Part shown: positions 32,115-41,434 of the stretch, piece after piece
Numbering within the stretch: position 1 is the first letter of the stretch
Layout of the letters: each line of letters opens with the position of its first letter
From: Oscillospiraceae bacterium
GTDB taxonomy: Bacteria > Bacillota > Clostridia > UMGS1883
Direction of reading: 5' to 3'
Assembly: GCA_022508735.1 (NCBI GenBank)
Contig: JAFLUQ010000002.1
Location: 1 to 44,590, forward strand
Length of the DNA stretch: 44,590 nucleotides
The notes under the pieces: model-generated
What the model was told of the DNA's origin: nothing
Databases searched by the model: none
Seen by the model: the letters and a program-made list of their open reading frames with translations, nothing else
Program-made: the position numbers and the translations under genes

Positions 32115-32312
32115 ATGGCAAAAAAGCCTGAGCCTCAGCTTGAAGCAGAGAAAAAGCCTGAGGCTAAATATACTAAAGCCCGGCTCATAGCGTCAAAGCG
32201 TTTCGCCGATAGGCGGGACGTTCTGAGCGCCGCACTTGAGCAGGGCAAGGAATACACCCTCGGCGAGGCCGAGGATATTATCAATAAATTTTTGAAAGGC
32301 AAGGTGAAATAA
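32115..32312 (+). CDS. Small phage protein before the sheath gene
   Basis: 65 residues from ATG 32115 (AAGGAG upstream). Lys/Glu/Pro-rich N-terminus, then YTKARLIASKRFADRRDVLS, AALEQGKEYTLGEAED and a short helix. A small gene of this kind is often present between the tail terminator and sheath in PBSX-like phages. Function unknown. Confidence 0.6.
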   Translation: MAKKPEPQLEAEKKPEAKYTKARLIASKRFADRRDVLSAALEQGKEYTLGEAEDIINKFLKGKVK

Positions 32313-32314
32313 TT

Positions 32315-33616
32315 ATGGCACTTGGCGGAGGTACATTTGTTACCCAGAACAAGGTGCTGCCCGGCCCGTACATCAATTTCGTGTCGGCAGCGTCGGCAAG
32401 TGCTGCGCTTTCGAAGCGCGGCATTTCCACAATGCCTTTGGCCCTCGAATGGGGCCCGGAGGGCGAGGTCTTTGAAGTGACCGCCGGAGATTTCCGAAAA
32501 TACAGCCAGAAGCTTTTCGGCTATCCCTATGCACACGAGAAACTCAAGGGGCTGAGGGACCTGTTCAGAAACACCCGCACACTCTATGCCTACCGTGTGG
32601 GCGGCGGCAATAAGGCAAAGAATACGCTCGCTGAGGCGAAGAACAGCGGTACTCGCGGCAATGTGATCACTACTGCAATAAGCGCTAATGTTGACGAACC
32701 GGAAAAGTGGGATGTTCGCACTTACTTTGCCGGCGAGCTTGTAGACGAGCAGAAGGCTGTGGAAACAGCCGCCGACCTCAAGGAAAACGACTATGTGACC
32801 TTTATTTCCGGCGCAGAGCTTGCGGCCGACGCCGGAACACCCCTCTCCGGCGGCTCCGATGTTGCTCCGACAACCGAAGACTACCGGGCATACCTTGAGA
32901 TAATAGAGGGCTACAGCTATAACGCTATGGGCGTAGCCGTAGAAGACGACGCCACAAAGGAGCTGTTTATCGCATTCAACAAGCGTATGCGCGACGAAAG
33001 AGGCGTAAAGTTCCAGCTCGTGGTGCACAAACATCCTGCGGACTATCTTGGCGTTGTGAACGTCAAAAATGACACCTTGGGCGAAAGTAAATGTGGCCTT
33101 GTTTACTGGACAACAGGAGTTGTGGCCGGTACGGAGGCCAACAAGAGTGCCCAGAACAAGGCGTATGACGGTGAGTTTGACGTAGACGTGAAGCTCACGC
33201 AGCCGCAGCTCGAGGCAGCAATTACAAATGGCGAGTTCGTCTTCCACCGTGTGGGCAGCGATATCCGCGTACTGGCGGATATCAACAGCATGGTGACCGT
33301 CAGCGATACTCTGGGTGAGGTGTTCAAGGAAAATCAGACCGTGCGCGTTATTGACCAGATCGCCAACGATATAGCGGTGCTGTTCAACACCAAGTATCTT
33401 GGCGTGGTTCCCAACGACAACGCCGGCCGCATAAGCCTGTGGGGCGATATAGTGAAGCACCATGAGCAGCTTCAGGATCTCAGGGCTATTGAGGGCTTTG
33501 AAGACAGCGACGTCACCGTCGCTCAGGGCGACAGCCGCAAATCCGTAATCGTTAGCGATGCTATCACGGTCGTGAACGCTATGGATAAGCTGTATATGAC
33601 TGTTACAGTTCAGTAG
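32315..33616 (+). CDS. xkdK: Tail sheath protein (XkdK-like)
   Basis: 433 residues. MALGGGTFVTQNKVLPGPYI is the typical start, followed by RGISTMPLALEWG, LRDLFRNTRTLYAYRV and the C-terminal DNAGRISLWGDIVKHHEQLQ/ENFEDSDVTVAQG-like region with SVIVSDAITVVNAMDKLYM. Its presence shows the virion has a contractile tail (myovirus morphology). AAGGTGA lies upstream. Confidence 0.92.
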   Translation: MALGGGTFVTQNKVLPGPYINFVSAASASAALSKRGISTMPLALEWGPEGEVFEVTAGDFRKYSQKLFGYPYAHEKLKGLRDLFRNTRTLYAYRVGGGNKAKNTLAEAKNSGTRGNVITTAISANVDEPEKWDVRTYFAGELVDEQKAVETAADLKENDYVTFISGAELAADAGTPLSGGSDVAPTTEDYRAYLEIIEGYSYNAMGVAVEDDATKELFIAFNKRMRDERGVKFQLVVHKHPADYLGVVNVKNDTLGESKCGLVYWTTGVVAGTEANKSAQNKAYDGEFDVDVKLTQPQLEAAITNGEFVFHRVGSDIRVLADINSMVTVSDTLGEVFKENQTVRVIDQIANDIAVLFNTKYLGVVPNDNAGRISLWGDIVKHHEQLQDLRAIEGFEDSDVTVAQGDSRKSVIVSDAITVVNAMDKLYMTVTVQ

Positions 33617-33634
33617 AGAGGAGAGTGATGAAAA

Positions 33635-34117
33635 GTGGCTAAAAATGTAACCATGAATGCCAGGGATACGATTTCCGCGCCTTTGGCGGAGTGCTTCTGC
33701 ACTATCGGCACCCGGCGCTATAATTTCATGCAGGCCATAAACCTTGAAGCCAATTTTAAAAAGAATAAGACCAAGGTTCCGGTTCTCGGCAAAACCGGCA
33801 AAGGCAACAAGTCCACCGGCTGGGAAGGTGCGGGTAAGGCGAAGTTTCACTACAATACAAGCATTTTTCGCAAGATGATGCTGGACTATAAGGATACCGG
33901 CGAGGACGTGTATTTCGACATTCAGATCACCAACGAGGACCCGACCTCCGCAGTAGGGCGGCAGACCATGATTCTCGTAGACTGCAACATCGACGGCGGT
34001 ATTCTTGCCAAGTTTGATGCTGACGGCAACTATCTGGATGAAGAGATGGATTTCACCTTCGAGGACTTCAAAATGCCCGAAACATTCGCCGATCTGCCCG
34101 GATTTCTCACCAACTAA
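33635..34117 (+). CDS. xkdM: Tail tube protein (XkdM-like)
   Basis: 160 residues from GTG 33635 (GAGAGGAG upstream). NARDTISAPLAECFCTIGTR, YNFMQAINLEANFKKNKTKV, PVLGKTGKGNKSTGWEGAGKA and FHYNTSIFRKMM are the tube signature. It forms the inner tube through which DNA passes; follows the sheath gene as in PBSX. Confidence 0.92.
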   Translation: MAKNVTMNARDTISAPLAECFCTIGTRRYNFMQAINLEANFKKNKTKVPVLGKTGKGNKSTGWEGAGKAKFHYNTSIFRKMMLDYKDTGEDVYFDIQITNEDPTSAVGRQTMILVDCNIDGGILAKFDADGNYLDEEMDFTFEDFKMPETFADLPGFLTN

Positions 34118-34138
34118 AACGCGAAAGGAAGGATATAA

Positions 34139-34570
34139 ATGTCTGCATTTGCAAAATTCATGAAAGTCAATAAGATCGTGAAGTCTAACGAACTGCACGC
34201 CGTTACAAAGAGCCTTGTTGATGAGGACGGTAAGCCCCTCAACTGGGAGTTTCGCCACATATCCTCCAAGGAGAACGAAGGTCTCCGCGAAAGCTGCATG
34301 ATTGAGGTGCCTGTTACAGGTAAGCCCAATATGTACCGCCCGAAGCTTCAGACAGCAAAGTACCTCAAGAAACTCATTACGGCATCCATCGTTGTGCCGG
34401 ATCTGTACGATGCGGAGCTGCAGGACAGTTACGGCGTAAAAACGCCCGAAGATCTCATCCTCGCAATGGTGGACGATCCCGGCGAGTATAGTGACCTTGT
34501 GGCTTATGTTCAGCAACTCCACGGCTTCGATGTGAGCTTTGAGGATAAGGTCGATGAGGCAAAAAACTAA
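34139..34570 (+). CDS. xkdN: Tail assembly chaperone, zero-frame product (XkdN-like)
   Basis: 143 residues: MSAFAKFMKVNKIVKSNELH, EFRHISSKENEGLRESCMIE, YGVKTPEDLILAMVDDPGEY, SDLVAYVQQLHGFDV. This fits the XkdN family, the short chaperone. The last codons GCA-AAA-AAC before TAA contain the slippery heptamer A-AAA-AAC (34561-34567), used to make a longer product (see next entry). The acidic C-terminus and the position between tube and tape measure agree. Confidence 0.88.
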   Translation: MSAFAKFMKVNKIVKSNELHAVTKSLVDEDGKPLNWEFRHISSKENEGLRESCMIEVPVTGKPNMYRPKLQTAKYLKKLITASIVVPDLYDAELQDSYGVKTPEDLILAMVDDPGEYSDLVAYVQQLHGFDVSFEDKVDEAKN

Positions 34571-34758
34571 TTGATGGTGAAGACTGGGAGGCGACTTACG
34601 CCTATTACGCTCTTCACCGATTGCACATTCTGCCCTCGGTTTTCTGTAGCCTTGACGAGCAGGAAAAGGCGTTTATCGTGGCCTCTATTCAGCTCAGAGT
34701 AGAGGCCGAAGAAGAGGAGCGGAAAAAAATTGAAGAGCTCGGAAAAAAAGGCAGGTGA
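34561..34758 (+). CDS. Tail assembly chaperone, -1 frameshift extension
   Basis: A -1 shift on A-AAA-AAC (34561-34567) skips the TAA at 34568-34570 and continues for 63 codons to TGA 34756-34758: LIDGEDWEATYAYYALHRLH, ILPSVFCSLDEQEKAFIVAS, IQLRVEAEEEERKKIEELG. There is no start codon with a ribosome binding site in this frame, so it should exist only as a fusion to the XkdN-like protein (about 206 residues in all). This corresponds to the gpG/gpGT arrangement of lambda; the fusion recruits the tape measure. TGA overlaps the tape-measure start. Confidence 0.88.
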   Translation, partial: KKLIDGEDWEATYAYYALHRLHILPSVFCSLDEQEKAFIVASIQLRVEAEEEERKKIEELGKKGR

Positions 34759-37088
34759 CGGCAGTGGCATCCATAACTACAGGAATACAGCTTCAGGATA
34801 ACTTCTCCGGCATCATGTACAAGGTAATAGAGTCCGTAAATCTTGGGCTCTCTGCCATGAGCGACATGAGTGACGGGCTGGAGCGGAATGTCGATCCTGT
34901 GGCGCTCACAGCGGCAAGGGATGCCGCTGCCGAAGCTACCGCCGAGCTCCAGCTGCTCTCTCAGGCTGCAGACGGAATTGACCTGTATATCCGTGACAAT
35001 ACAAATGAACAGCGTCGGTTCAACAGCGAAATAGAGAACGGCACAGGTGCCGCCTCAGAGCTGAAAGATATGATTGCAGGCGTAGCAGCGGGCTACGTCG
35101 GCATGGCCGGCATAAGAAAGGCCACAGACTTTATTCAGGACTGCACCGAGGCATATAACACTCAGCTCAATGCCGAAAATCAGCTGATGGTGGTTTTAGG
35201 CAATATGCTGGACGCCGACTATGTGGCGCAGTTTGAGCTTGAGACACATGCCGACACCTCGGCGGCAATCGCGGAGCTAAGCGCTGTAGAAAGCGCCGTA
35301 GATGGCGTGACATTGCCTGTGAATATAGAAGGGCAGGCGCTTTTGGCTGAGTTTGACGCTATAACTCAAAAGGCAGCCGGGGTGCAGGGTAAGGGCATAT
35401 ACGGCGACGAGATAATGATCGCCGGCGCCGCTGAGCTGGCTACCTACTTTACCGATACGGACGCTATCACCATGATGATGGACACTCTTGCGGACTACGC
35501 CATGGGCATGAGTGGGGGCGGTGCGCTTGACGCGACGGCGATGGTGAACTACGCCACCGGCCTCGGCAAGATCATGAGCGGCAGCTATGACGCCATGACG
35601 AAAAAGGGCTTCGAGTTCACCGACGCTCAAAAGGACATCCTCGAGGGTGAAGCCACACGTGCGCAGATCGTAGCGACGCTCGGCGAGGAGTACGCCGACA
35701 TGAGCGCCGATATGCAGGCTGCGGCGGTTATATCTCAGGTCGTTGAGGAATCATGGAGCGGCCTTTATGAAACCATGAGCAATGCGCCTGAGGGAAAGAT
35801 CATTCAGATGAACAATGCCTTTGCCGACCTCGAGGAGACCATAGGCGGCAAACTGTATCCGTATATCATCCTTTTGGTGGACACGGTAAACAATAACTGG
35901 CCCACAATTGAAGGTGTAATTATGGGCTTCGTGAACGGGCTGCAGATCGTTATCGGATTTTTGGCAGGGGTAGCACAAGGGGTGCTCGTCGTTGCCGGAT
36001 TTTTCGTGGATAATTGGTCATGGATAAGTCCGATCATATATGGCGTGGCGGCAGCGCTGGCGGTATATTACGGTTGGTTAGGGCTAGTTAAGCTTGCTGA
36101 ACTGGGAGGAGCAGCGGCAACCGGAGCGCTTACCTTGGCAAAAATGTTAGCCGTTCCCGTATATGCGGCTTTGACGGGGGCGACAATGGCAGGTACGGCA
36201 GCACAGTGGGGGCTTAATGCCGCTTTATATGCTTGCCCGATAGTGTGGATCATCATATTGGTCATTGCGCTTATAGCGGTGATTTTCGCGGTTGTAGCGG
36301 CCATAAATCACTTTGCTGACACCTCATACTCGGCTATCGGATTTATCTGCGGCCTGTTTATGATCATGCTGACCAACGTCGTGAATAAGTCGATAATCCC
36401 GCTGCAGAACATGTTCGCGTCCTTTGTTAATTTTCTCGGCAACGTGTTCAATGATCCGGTTGCAGCTATTGAGGTGCTGTTCTACGATATGTGCCTGACG
36501 GTTCTCGGATATATCAAAAATCTTGCGCACGGAATCGAGACGCTGATAAACAAGATCCCCGGCGTGGAGGTCAGCATAACGGCAGGGCTTGACAGCTTCT
36601 ACGACAAACTGGAGGATGCACAGCAAAAGGTCAAGGACGAATCCGACTGGGTCGAGTACATGAGCAAGTGGGACTATTGGGACTACGAGGAGAAATTCAA
36701 CGCTGGATATAACTTCGGCAAGGGCATTGACGATAAGCTCTCAAGCCTCAGTCTTGACGACCTTTTCAACGTCAAGGACCTTCCCTTTCCGGAGGACTAT
36801 GCCAATAGCTTCACCATGCCGGAATCCGCCACCGACAATCTTAGTAATATAGACAAAAATACTGCGGACATGGCCGACGGACTTAACGCCTCAAGGGAGG
36901 ATCTCAGGCTGCTCCGCGCGATTGCCGAGCGGCAGGCCATTAATAAATTTACCACGGCTGAGATCAAGATCGACTTCACCTCTAACGCCACAGTAAACTC
37001 TGATATGGATATTGACGGCGTTGTGAACCGCCTTGAGGAACTCATAGTCGAGGGGGCGACCATAGCAGCGGAAGGAGTGCATGTATGA
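34755..37088 (+). CDS. Tape measure protein
   Basis: 777 residues from GTG 34755 (overlaps the preceding TGA). Starts ITTGIQLQDNFSGIMYKVIE; central hydrophobic, membrane-like block (about 370-540, with VIIGFLAGVAQGVLVVAGFF-type and VWIIILVIALIAVIFAVVAA segments); helical C-terminus. Tail length scales with the protein, about 0.15 nm per residue, so roughly 115 nm if fully used. It is on the short side for clostridial myophages. Confidence 0.88.
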   Translation: MTAVASITTGIQLQDNFSGIMYKVIESVNLGLSAMSDMSDGLERNVDPVALTAARDAAAEATAELQLLSQAADGIDLYIRDNTNEQRRFNSEIENGTGAASELKDMIAGVAAGYVGMAGIRKATDFIQDCTEAYNTQLNAENQLMVVLGNMLDADYVAQFELETHADTSAAIAELSAVESAVDGVTLPVNIEGQALLAEFDAITQKAAGVQGKGIYGDEIMIAGAAELATYFTDTDAITMMMDTLADYAMGMSGGGALDATAMVNYATGLGKIMSGSYDAMTKKGFEFTDAQKDILEGEATRAQIVATLGEEYADMSADMQAAAVISQVVEESWSGLYETMSNAPEGKIIQMNNAFADLEETIGGKLYPYIILLVDTVNNNWPTIEGVIMGFVNGLQIVIGFLAGVAQGVLVVAGFFVDNWSWISPIIYGVAAALAVYYGWLGLVKLAELGGAAATGALTLAKMLAVPVYAALTGATMAGTAAQWGLNAALYACPIVWIIILVIALIAVIFAVVAAINHFADTSYSAIGFICGLFMIMLTNVVNKSIIPLQNMFASFVNFLGNVFNDPVAAIEVLFYDMCLTVLGYIKNLAHGIETLINKIPGVEVSITAGLDSFYDKLEDAQQKVKDESDWVEYMSKWDYWDYEEKFNAGYNFGKGIDDKLSSLSLDDLFNVKDLPFPEDYANSFTMPESATDNLSNIDKNTADMADGLNASREDLRLLRAIAERQAINKFTTAEIKIDFTSNATVNSDMDIDGVVNRLEELIVEGATIAAEGVHV

Positions 37089-37780
37089 TGTACATATTTT
37101 ATCTTGACGGCGTTCCGCTGCCGGTCACTCCGTCAAAGGTGAAAACCAAAATAAGGAATAAAAATAAAACCGTTGATCTGGTGAACGGCTCGGAGCTGAA
37201 CCTTCTTAAGCTTCCCGGGCTGACGGAAATAGAATTCAACGCTCTGCTGCCCCTGCACAGATATCCCTTTTCCATATATCGGGGGCAGCACTTTCAGTCG
37301 CCGAAGTACTACCTTGATTTGCTGGAAGGCCTGAAAACTCGGCGCAAGGCCTTTGAGTTTTACATCATGCGCGTCAACGATCTCGCTACCACCGACGCAT
37401 TTAACACCTCGATGCCGGTAACGCTCGAGGAGTACTCCTTCACGGAGGACGCCAATGACGGCGGCGACATCACCGTAACCATAAGCCTAAAGCAGTACAA
37501 TGCCCAAGGCACTAAGACCATTACTGTGAACGAAAACGGCGAGATATGCACCAGTGAGGAAAGCGCGAGGGACGGCGAGCGGCAGAAACCTACTCTCTAC
37601 ACTGTGCAGGAGGGCGATACCCTGTGGGAAATAGCCCAAAACTACTACGGTGACGGCGAACGCTGGAGCGAAATCTACGCGAACAACAAATATATTCTGG
37701 AAACCGCAGCCATTGCCGCCGGTAATAGGGATGCTTTCGGCGGGCTGATGATTATTCCGGGGACGGTGATAGAGCTATGA
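37085..37780 (+). CDS. xkdP: LysM-domain tail protein (XkdP-like)
   Basis: 231 residues. The N-terminal 160 residues are a phage tail fold (YIFYLDGVPLPVTPSKVKTK, FIVM-like core); residues about 170-231 form a LysM domain (YTVQEGDTLWEIAQNYYGDG, IYANNKYIL, IIPGTVIEL) that binds N-acetylglucosamine in peptidoglycan. XkdP in PBSX has the same layout. It sits between tape measure and hub and probably helps the tail tip hold the cell wall. Confidence 0.88.
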   Translation: MMYIFYLDGVPLPVTPSKVKTKIRNKNKTVDLVNGSELNLLKLPGLTEIEFNALLPLHRYPFSIYRGQHFQSPKYYLDLLEGLKTRRKAFEFYIMRVNDLATTDAFNTSMPVTLEEYSFTEDANDGGDITVTISLKQYNAQGTKTITVNENGEICTSEESARDGERQKPTLYTVQEGDTLWEIAQNYYGDGERWSEIYANNKYILETAAIAAGNRDAFGGLMIIPGTVIEL

Positions 37781-39588
37781 CCGAAGCTGAGAGCATAGTT
37801 AAATGGGCACGGAGTAAGCTGGGTAGCCTAAACTGGTACAGATGGGACAGTAAGAAGGGAAAGTATCAGAATTACTGCCAAGGGTTTGTAGCTGACGCTT
37901 ATGCAGGTGGCACCGGCAAAGCGCGCGTTAGCGCCAACACTGCCACTGATGCAGAACGCCAGTGGAAGGTGTCCACAAGTAAGGACAATATCCCTTTGGC
38001 TGCTGCGGTGTATTTCTCCGGTTCGGCGGGCCATGTTGGCATATATAGCGGAAACGGCAAGGTTATTCACGCATGGGGTAAAAATGGCGTTGTTGAGACA
38101 CCACTGGCCGATGCGGGAAAATGGCATGGTTGGGGCTACAACGGCGGATATAAGCCCGGCGGCGCGGTCGTGAGCAACAGTGCAAACTCCGACAGCGCAA
38201 ACTCAGGCAAATCCGGTGGGACTGCTGCCGAAAGCAATCCCACGCCCGTTCTTGCCCGAGGCTCCACCGGCGCGGCCGTGAGAAAGCTTCAGACCAGGCT
38301 TAATGAGCTTGGCTACTCGCTGGAGGTTGACGGCTCCTTTGGTCCGTCGACGCTCGATGCGGTATTGGACTTTCAGGCAAAAAACGGCCTTGACGCAGAC
38401 GGCAGCGTTGGCCCGCGCACATGGGAAAAGCTGCTCGGTTCGGACGCGGTGTCGGTCGACAGTTCGACCTCATCGGGCTCGTCGGACGAAAAAAAGGGCA
38501 AGTCTGAGGAGGACGAAAAGCCGAAAAAGAAGGATATCACTTCCGTAGTAATAAAGTCCGTCAATGGCACAAGCGGCGCAAGACGATACTCCGGACTTCG
38601 GGATATTTCTACCGGGGCGAGCGGCGTTGAGCTGCTCATCCAGAATGAGAAGATATATGCCCCCGTTGTGGTGGGGAAAATGACACTGACCCGGGAGCGT
38701 TCCTTGTCTCCGGCCAAGCTCAATTTTGAAGTGGTCAAGGATGAACACCTGAGTTTTCAGGAGGGCGACCCCGTGAGCCTGCGCGTGAACGGTGAAAAAG
38801 CATTCTACGGCTATGTGTTCAAAAAGGAGCGCAGCAGCGACAATCAAACCATAAAGGTGACCTGCTATGATCAGCTCAGGTATTTAAAAAATGAGGACAC
38901 TATTGCCTATGCGAACAAGACCTACTCCCAGCTTGTAAGAATGCTGGCCGACGACTACGGCCTCGTGTGCGGCACGCTGGAGGATACGGGCTATGTCATA
39001 GGCAGCCGCATTGAGGAGGGTCCCCTGTTCGATATATGCGGCAATGCCTCTGACCTGACGGTCATCAACACCGGCAATCTGTTTGTGCTATACGACGACT
39101 TCGGGGCGCTGACGCTGAAAAACATCGGCTCAATGAAGTCTGACCGCCTCATTGACGCTGACACTTGTGAAAGCTTCAGCTACTCCACCTCCATTGACGA
39201 CAACACCTACAACAAGATCAAGCTCGGCCACGACAACGACGAGACCGGCGAGCGCGAGGTGTATATCGTGCAGGATGCGGAAACTCAGCGCAGCTGGGGC
39301 GTTTTGCAATACTACGAAAACAACAGCGATCTCACAGGGCAGGACCTTAATCAACTGGGGGAGATTTTGCTTAAGTACTATAACCAGAAGCAGAGGAAGC
39401 TGACGATCCGGGGCTGCATTGGTGATATCAGTATACGGGGCGGCAGCCTGATACCTGTGGTATTGGAGCTGGGAGATATGAACGTGAGCAACTATATGCT
39501 TGTGGAAAAGGTCACTCACAATTTTGACAACGGTCACCACAGCATGGACCTGTCGATCGCCGGAATAAGGGGTGAGTTTGTTGCCTGA
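37777..39588 (+). CDS. Baseplate hub fused to an N-terminal cell-wall hydrolase
   Basis: 603 residues. Residues 1-130: NlpC/P60 or CHAP-like endopeptidase with Cys34 (NYCQGF) and His86 (AGHVGIY). Residues about 157-216: peptidoglycan-binding domain (GSTGAAVRKLQTRLNELGY, VDGSFGPSTLDAVLDFQAKN). Then a Ser/Lys/Glu linker (228-255). Residues about 265-603: XkdQ-like hub (SGLRDISTGASGVELLIQNE, GDPVSLRVNGEKAFYGYVFK, VLELGDMNVSNYML). In PBSX the hydrolase and hub are separate. The fusion resembles T4 gp5/gp27 in logic and would place a peptidoglycan-cutting tip on the tube. Confidence 0.85.
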   Translation: MTEAESIVKWARSKLGSLNWYRWDSKKGKYQNYCQGFVADAYAGGTGKARVSANTATDAERQWKVSTSKDNIPLAAAVYFSGSAGHVGIYSGNGKVIHAWGKNGVVETPLADAGKWHGWGYNGGYKPGGAVVSNSANSDSANSGKSGGTAAESNPTPVLARGSTGAAVRKLQTRLNELGYSLEVDGSFGPSTLDAVLDFQAKNGLDADGSVGPRTWEKLLGSDAVSVDSSTSSGSSDEKKGKSEEDEKPKKKDITSVVIKSVNGTSGARRYSGLRDISTGASGVELLIQNEKIYAPVVVGKMTLTRERSLSPAKLNFEVVKDEHLSFQEGDPVSLRVNGEKAFYGYVFKKERSSDNQTIKVTCYDQLRYLKNEDTIAYANKTYSQLVRMLADDYGLVCGTLEDTGYVIGSRIEEGPLFDICGNASDLTVINTGNLFVLYDDFGALTLKNIGSMKSDRLIDADTCESFSYSTSIDDNTYNKIKLGHDNDETGEREVYIVQDAETQRSWGVLQYYENNSDLTGQDLNQLGEILLKYYNQKQRKLTIRGCIGDISIRGGSLIPVVLELGDMNVSNYMLVEKVTHNFDNGHHSMDLSIAGIRGEFVA

Positions 39589-39910
39589 TCTTGTGGAAAC
39601 GATAAAGAAAATTGCGCTGTCTGCCGTGGCCTCGTCCAAGCCGGTTGAGGCCGTAATCGGCAGCGTGATAAAGGAAGATCCGTTGGAGATTCGGCTCGGC
39701 CAGAAGCTCTACCTCGGACGTGAGCATTTGCTTATGTACGATCGCGAAATCCCATTTGAAGGCACCGCAGAGGTGGAAATAGGTGACTACACACGCAAAT
39801 GCCCGGTTTCCGGCGTTGTAAGAAACTCTCTCAGGCTGGGTGATGTAGTCGCCCTGCTCCGGGTGCAGGGCGGGCAGAAATACATTGTACTGGGGAGGAT
39901 TGGTTCATGA
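39572..39910 (+). CDS. xkdR: Baseplate protein DUF2577 (XkdR-like)
   Basis: 112 residues from GTG 39572; TTG 39581 is also possible (gives MPDLVETIKKIAL, with AAGGGGTG upstream at better spacing). PVEAVIGSVIKEDPLEIRLG, LLMYDREI and VALLRVQGGQKYIVLGRIG are DUF2577 features. Located between hub and XkdS, as in PBSX. Confidence 0.85.
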   Translation: MSLLPDLVETIKKIALSAVASSKPVEAVIGSVIKEDPLEIRLGQKLYLGREHLLMYDREIPFEGTAEVEIGDYTRKCPVSGVVRNSLRLGDVVALLRVQGGQKYIVLGRIGS

Positions 39911-40305
39911 TACCGTCGGCCTATGACAATATGGATTATACTGTTGCCGTAAGGCAGCCGTCAAAGACATACCGGCTCACCGAAGATGGTCATATCCGTG
40001 GGATCGTTGACGGCATCGACGCGCTGAAACAGACGGTTTACTGCATCCTTATGACGCAGCGCTTTGAGCACCCTATATACAGCCATAGTTACGGCTTTGA
40101 TAAAAATGCCGTGATAGGTGGCGACATACCATATGTTTACGCAAAAATCAAGAATGAGATTATTGACGCCCTCATGCAGGACGACCGCATAGAAAGCGTT
40201 GATGAATTTCAATTTTCGGCCACGGGCAAAAAACAGGTTCTGGTGAGATTTACAGTCTCGTCATCCGGCCGGACAGCGGAAATGGAGGCGGTAATAAGTG
40301 TTTGA
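39907..40305 (+). CDS. xkdS: Baseplate wedge protein DUF2634 (XkdS-like)
   Basis: 132 residues. Features: PSKTYRLTEDGHIRGIVDGI, DALKQTVYCILMTQRFEHPI, YSHSYGFDKN. This is the gp25-like wedge component; the family joins sheath to baseplate. Overlaps XkdR by four bases and XkdT by eight. Confidence 0.9.
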   Translation: MIPSAYDNMDYTVAVRQPSKTYRLTEDGHIRGIVDGIDALKQTVYCILMTQRFEHPIYSHSYGFDKNAVIGGDIPYVYAKIKNEIIDALMQDDRIESVDEFQFSATGKKQVLVRFTVSSSGRTAEMEAVISV

Positions 40306-41434
40306 GGATCAGACATTTAAAAATATAATGGAGCGAATGCTCGAGGGCGTTCCCGGCGACGTGGATAAACGTGAGGGCAGCATAATATATGACGCTCTTG
40401 CGCCGGCGGCAGCGGAGCTCAGAACCGTATATCTGGCACTCGACGAGATATTGAGCGAGTTCTTTATAGGCTCAGCCTCGATGGGATATCTGCGGCTGCA
40501 CGGCGAGAATTTCGGTTTAGAGCCGAAAGAAGCGACAGCGGCAGTAATAATCGGCGAGTTTTCGCCCGAAACCATTGATGTGGGAGGGCAGTTCTTCAGC
40601 GTGGAACGCGTCAATTATACTGCCACCGAGAGACTTGAGGATGCGCCTGAGGGAAAATCTCGCTGGCTGCTCACCTGTCATACTACCGGTGAGTCGGGAA
40701 ATATTGCCAGCGGCAAGCTGCTGCCGATAACCGAAATACCGGGCCTCGCCACGGCGGAGATAGTCGGTATTGCCGTTCCGGGCGACGAAGCGGAGGGCAG
40801 TGAAAGCTTTCGTCAGCGGCTTCTTGATTACATACAAAATCCTGCCTATGGCGGCAATGTGGCGGACTATCTTAATACCGTCGGCGAGATGGACGGCGTA
40901 GGACTTGTTCGCGTGTCGCCATGTACCGACGACAAATATATCGAAGCAGGCGGTCATGTGCTCATTGAAATACTCGACGCGGATTATGCGCCTGCATCGC
41001 CAGAGCTATGCGCTCGGATCGAAACGGAGCTGACTGGCGGAGGGGAGAGCGGCATGGGCTACGGGCTGGCTCCTATAGGGCATAAGGTTCATGTCAAGCC
41101 CCCTATGACTGCAAGCATTGACATTGAGGCCGAGGTCAAAGCTCTTGACACGATCACTAACTTTGAAGAACCGCTGCAAATGGCACTCAGCCCATATTTT
41201 GAGGAGCTTCGTGAAAGATGGAGCGTCAACCTCCACAGGGAAGAAATGAGCGTTTCAGTGGTAAAAATCTTGTATGAAATACTTGATCTCGACGGAGTCG
41301 AGGCGGTCACGTCCCTGAAGATAAACGGAGAATACGTTTTAACAACCGGTCGCGTGCTTACGGCTGAATTTCCTGTCGGCGGCTGGGCCTTGCCTGTGAT
41401 CGGTAAAATCACGCGGTTGGAGGCGACGCCATGA
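40298..41434 (+). CDS. xkdT: Baseplate J-like protein (XkdT-like)
   Basis: 378 residues from GTG 40298, GGAGG nine bases before. Signature: MLEGVPGDVDKREGSIIYDA, LAPAAAELRTVYLALDEILS, CHTTGESGNIASGKLLPI, DEAEGSESFRQRLLDYIQNP, AYGGNVADYLNTV. Baseplate J proteins form the outer wedge that holds the fibres. Length is normal. Confidence 0.92.
   Translation: MFEDQTFKNIMERMLEGVPGDVDKREGSIIYDALAPAAAELRTVYLALDEILSEFFIGSASMGYLRLHGENFGLEPKEATAAVIIGEFSPETIDVGGQFFSVERVNYTATERLEDAPEGKSRWLLTCHTTGESGNIASGKLLPITEIPGLATAEIVGIAVPGDEAEGSESFRQRLLDYIQNPAYGGNVADYLNTVGEMDGVGLVRVSPCTDDKYIEAGGHVLIEILDADYAPASPELCARIETELTGGGESGMGYGLAPIGHKVHVKPPMTASIDIEAEVKALDTITNFEEPLQMALSPYFEELRERWSVNLHREEMSVSVVKILYEILDLDGVEAVTSLKINGEYVLTTGRVLTAEFPVGGWALPVIGKITRLEATP

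Noticed and set aside
32135..34522. Very long open frame on the minus strand opposite sheath, tube and chaperone genes
   Set aside because: No ribosome binding site at its start; the plus-strand proteins are clear sheath/tube families. It is an effect of codon bias.
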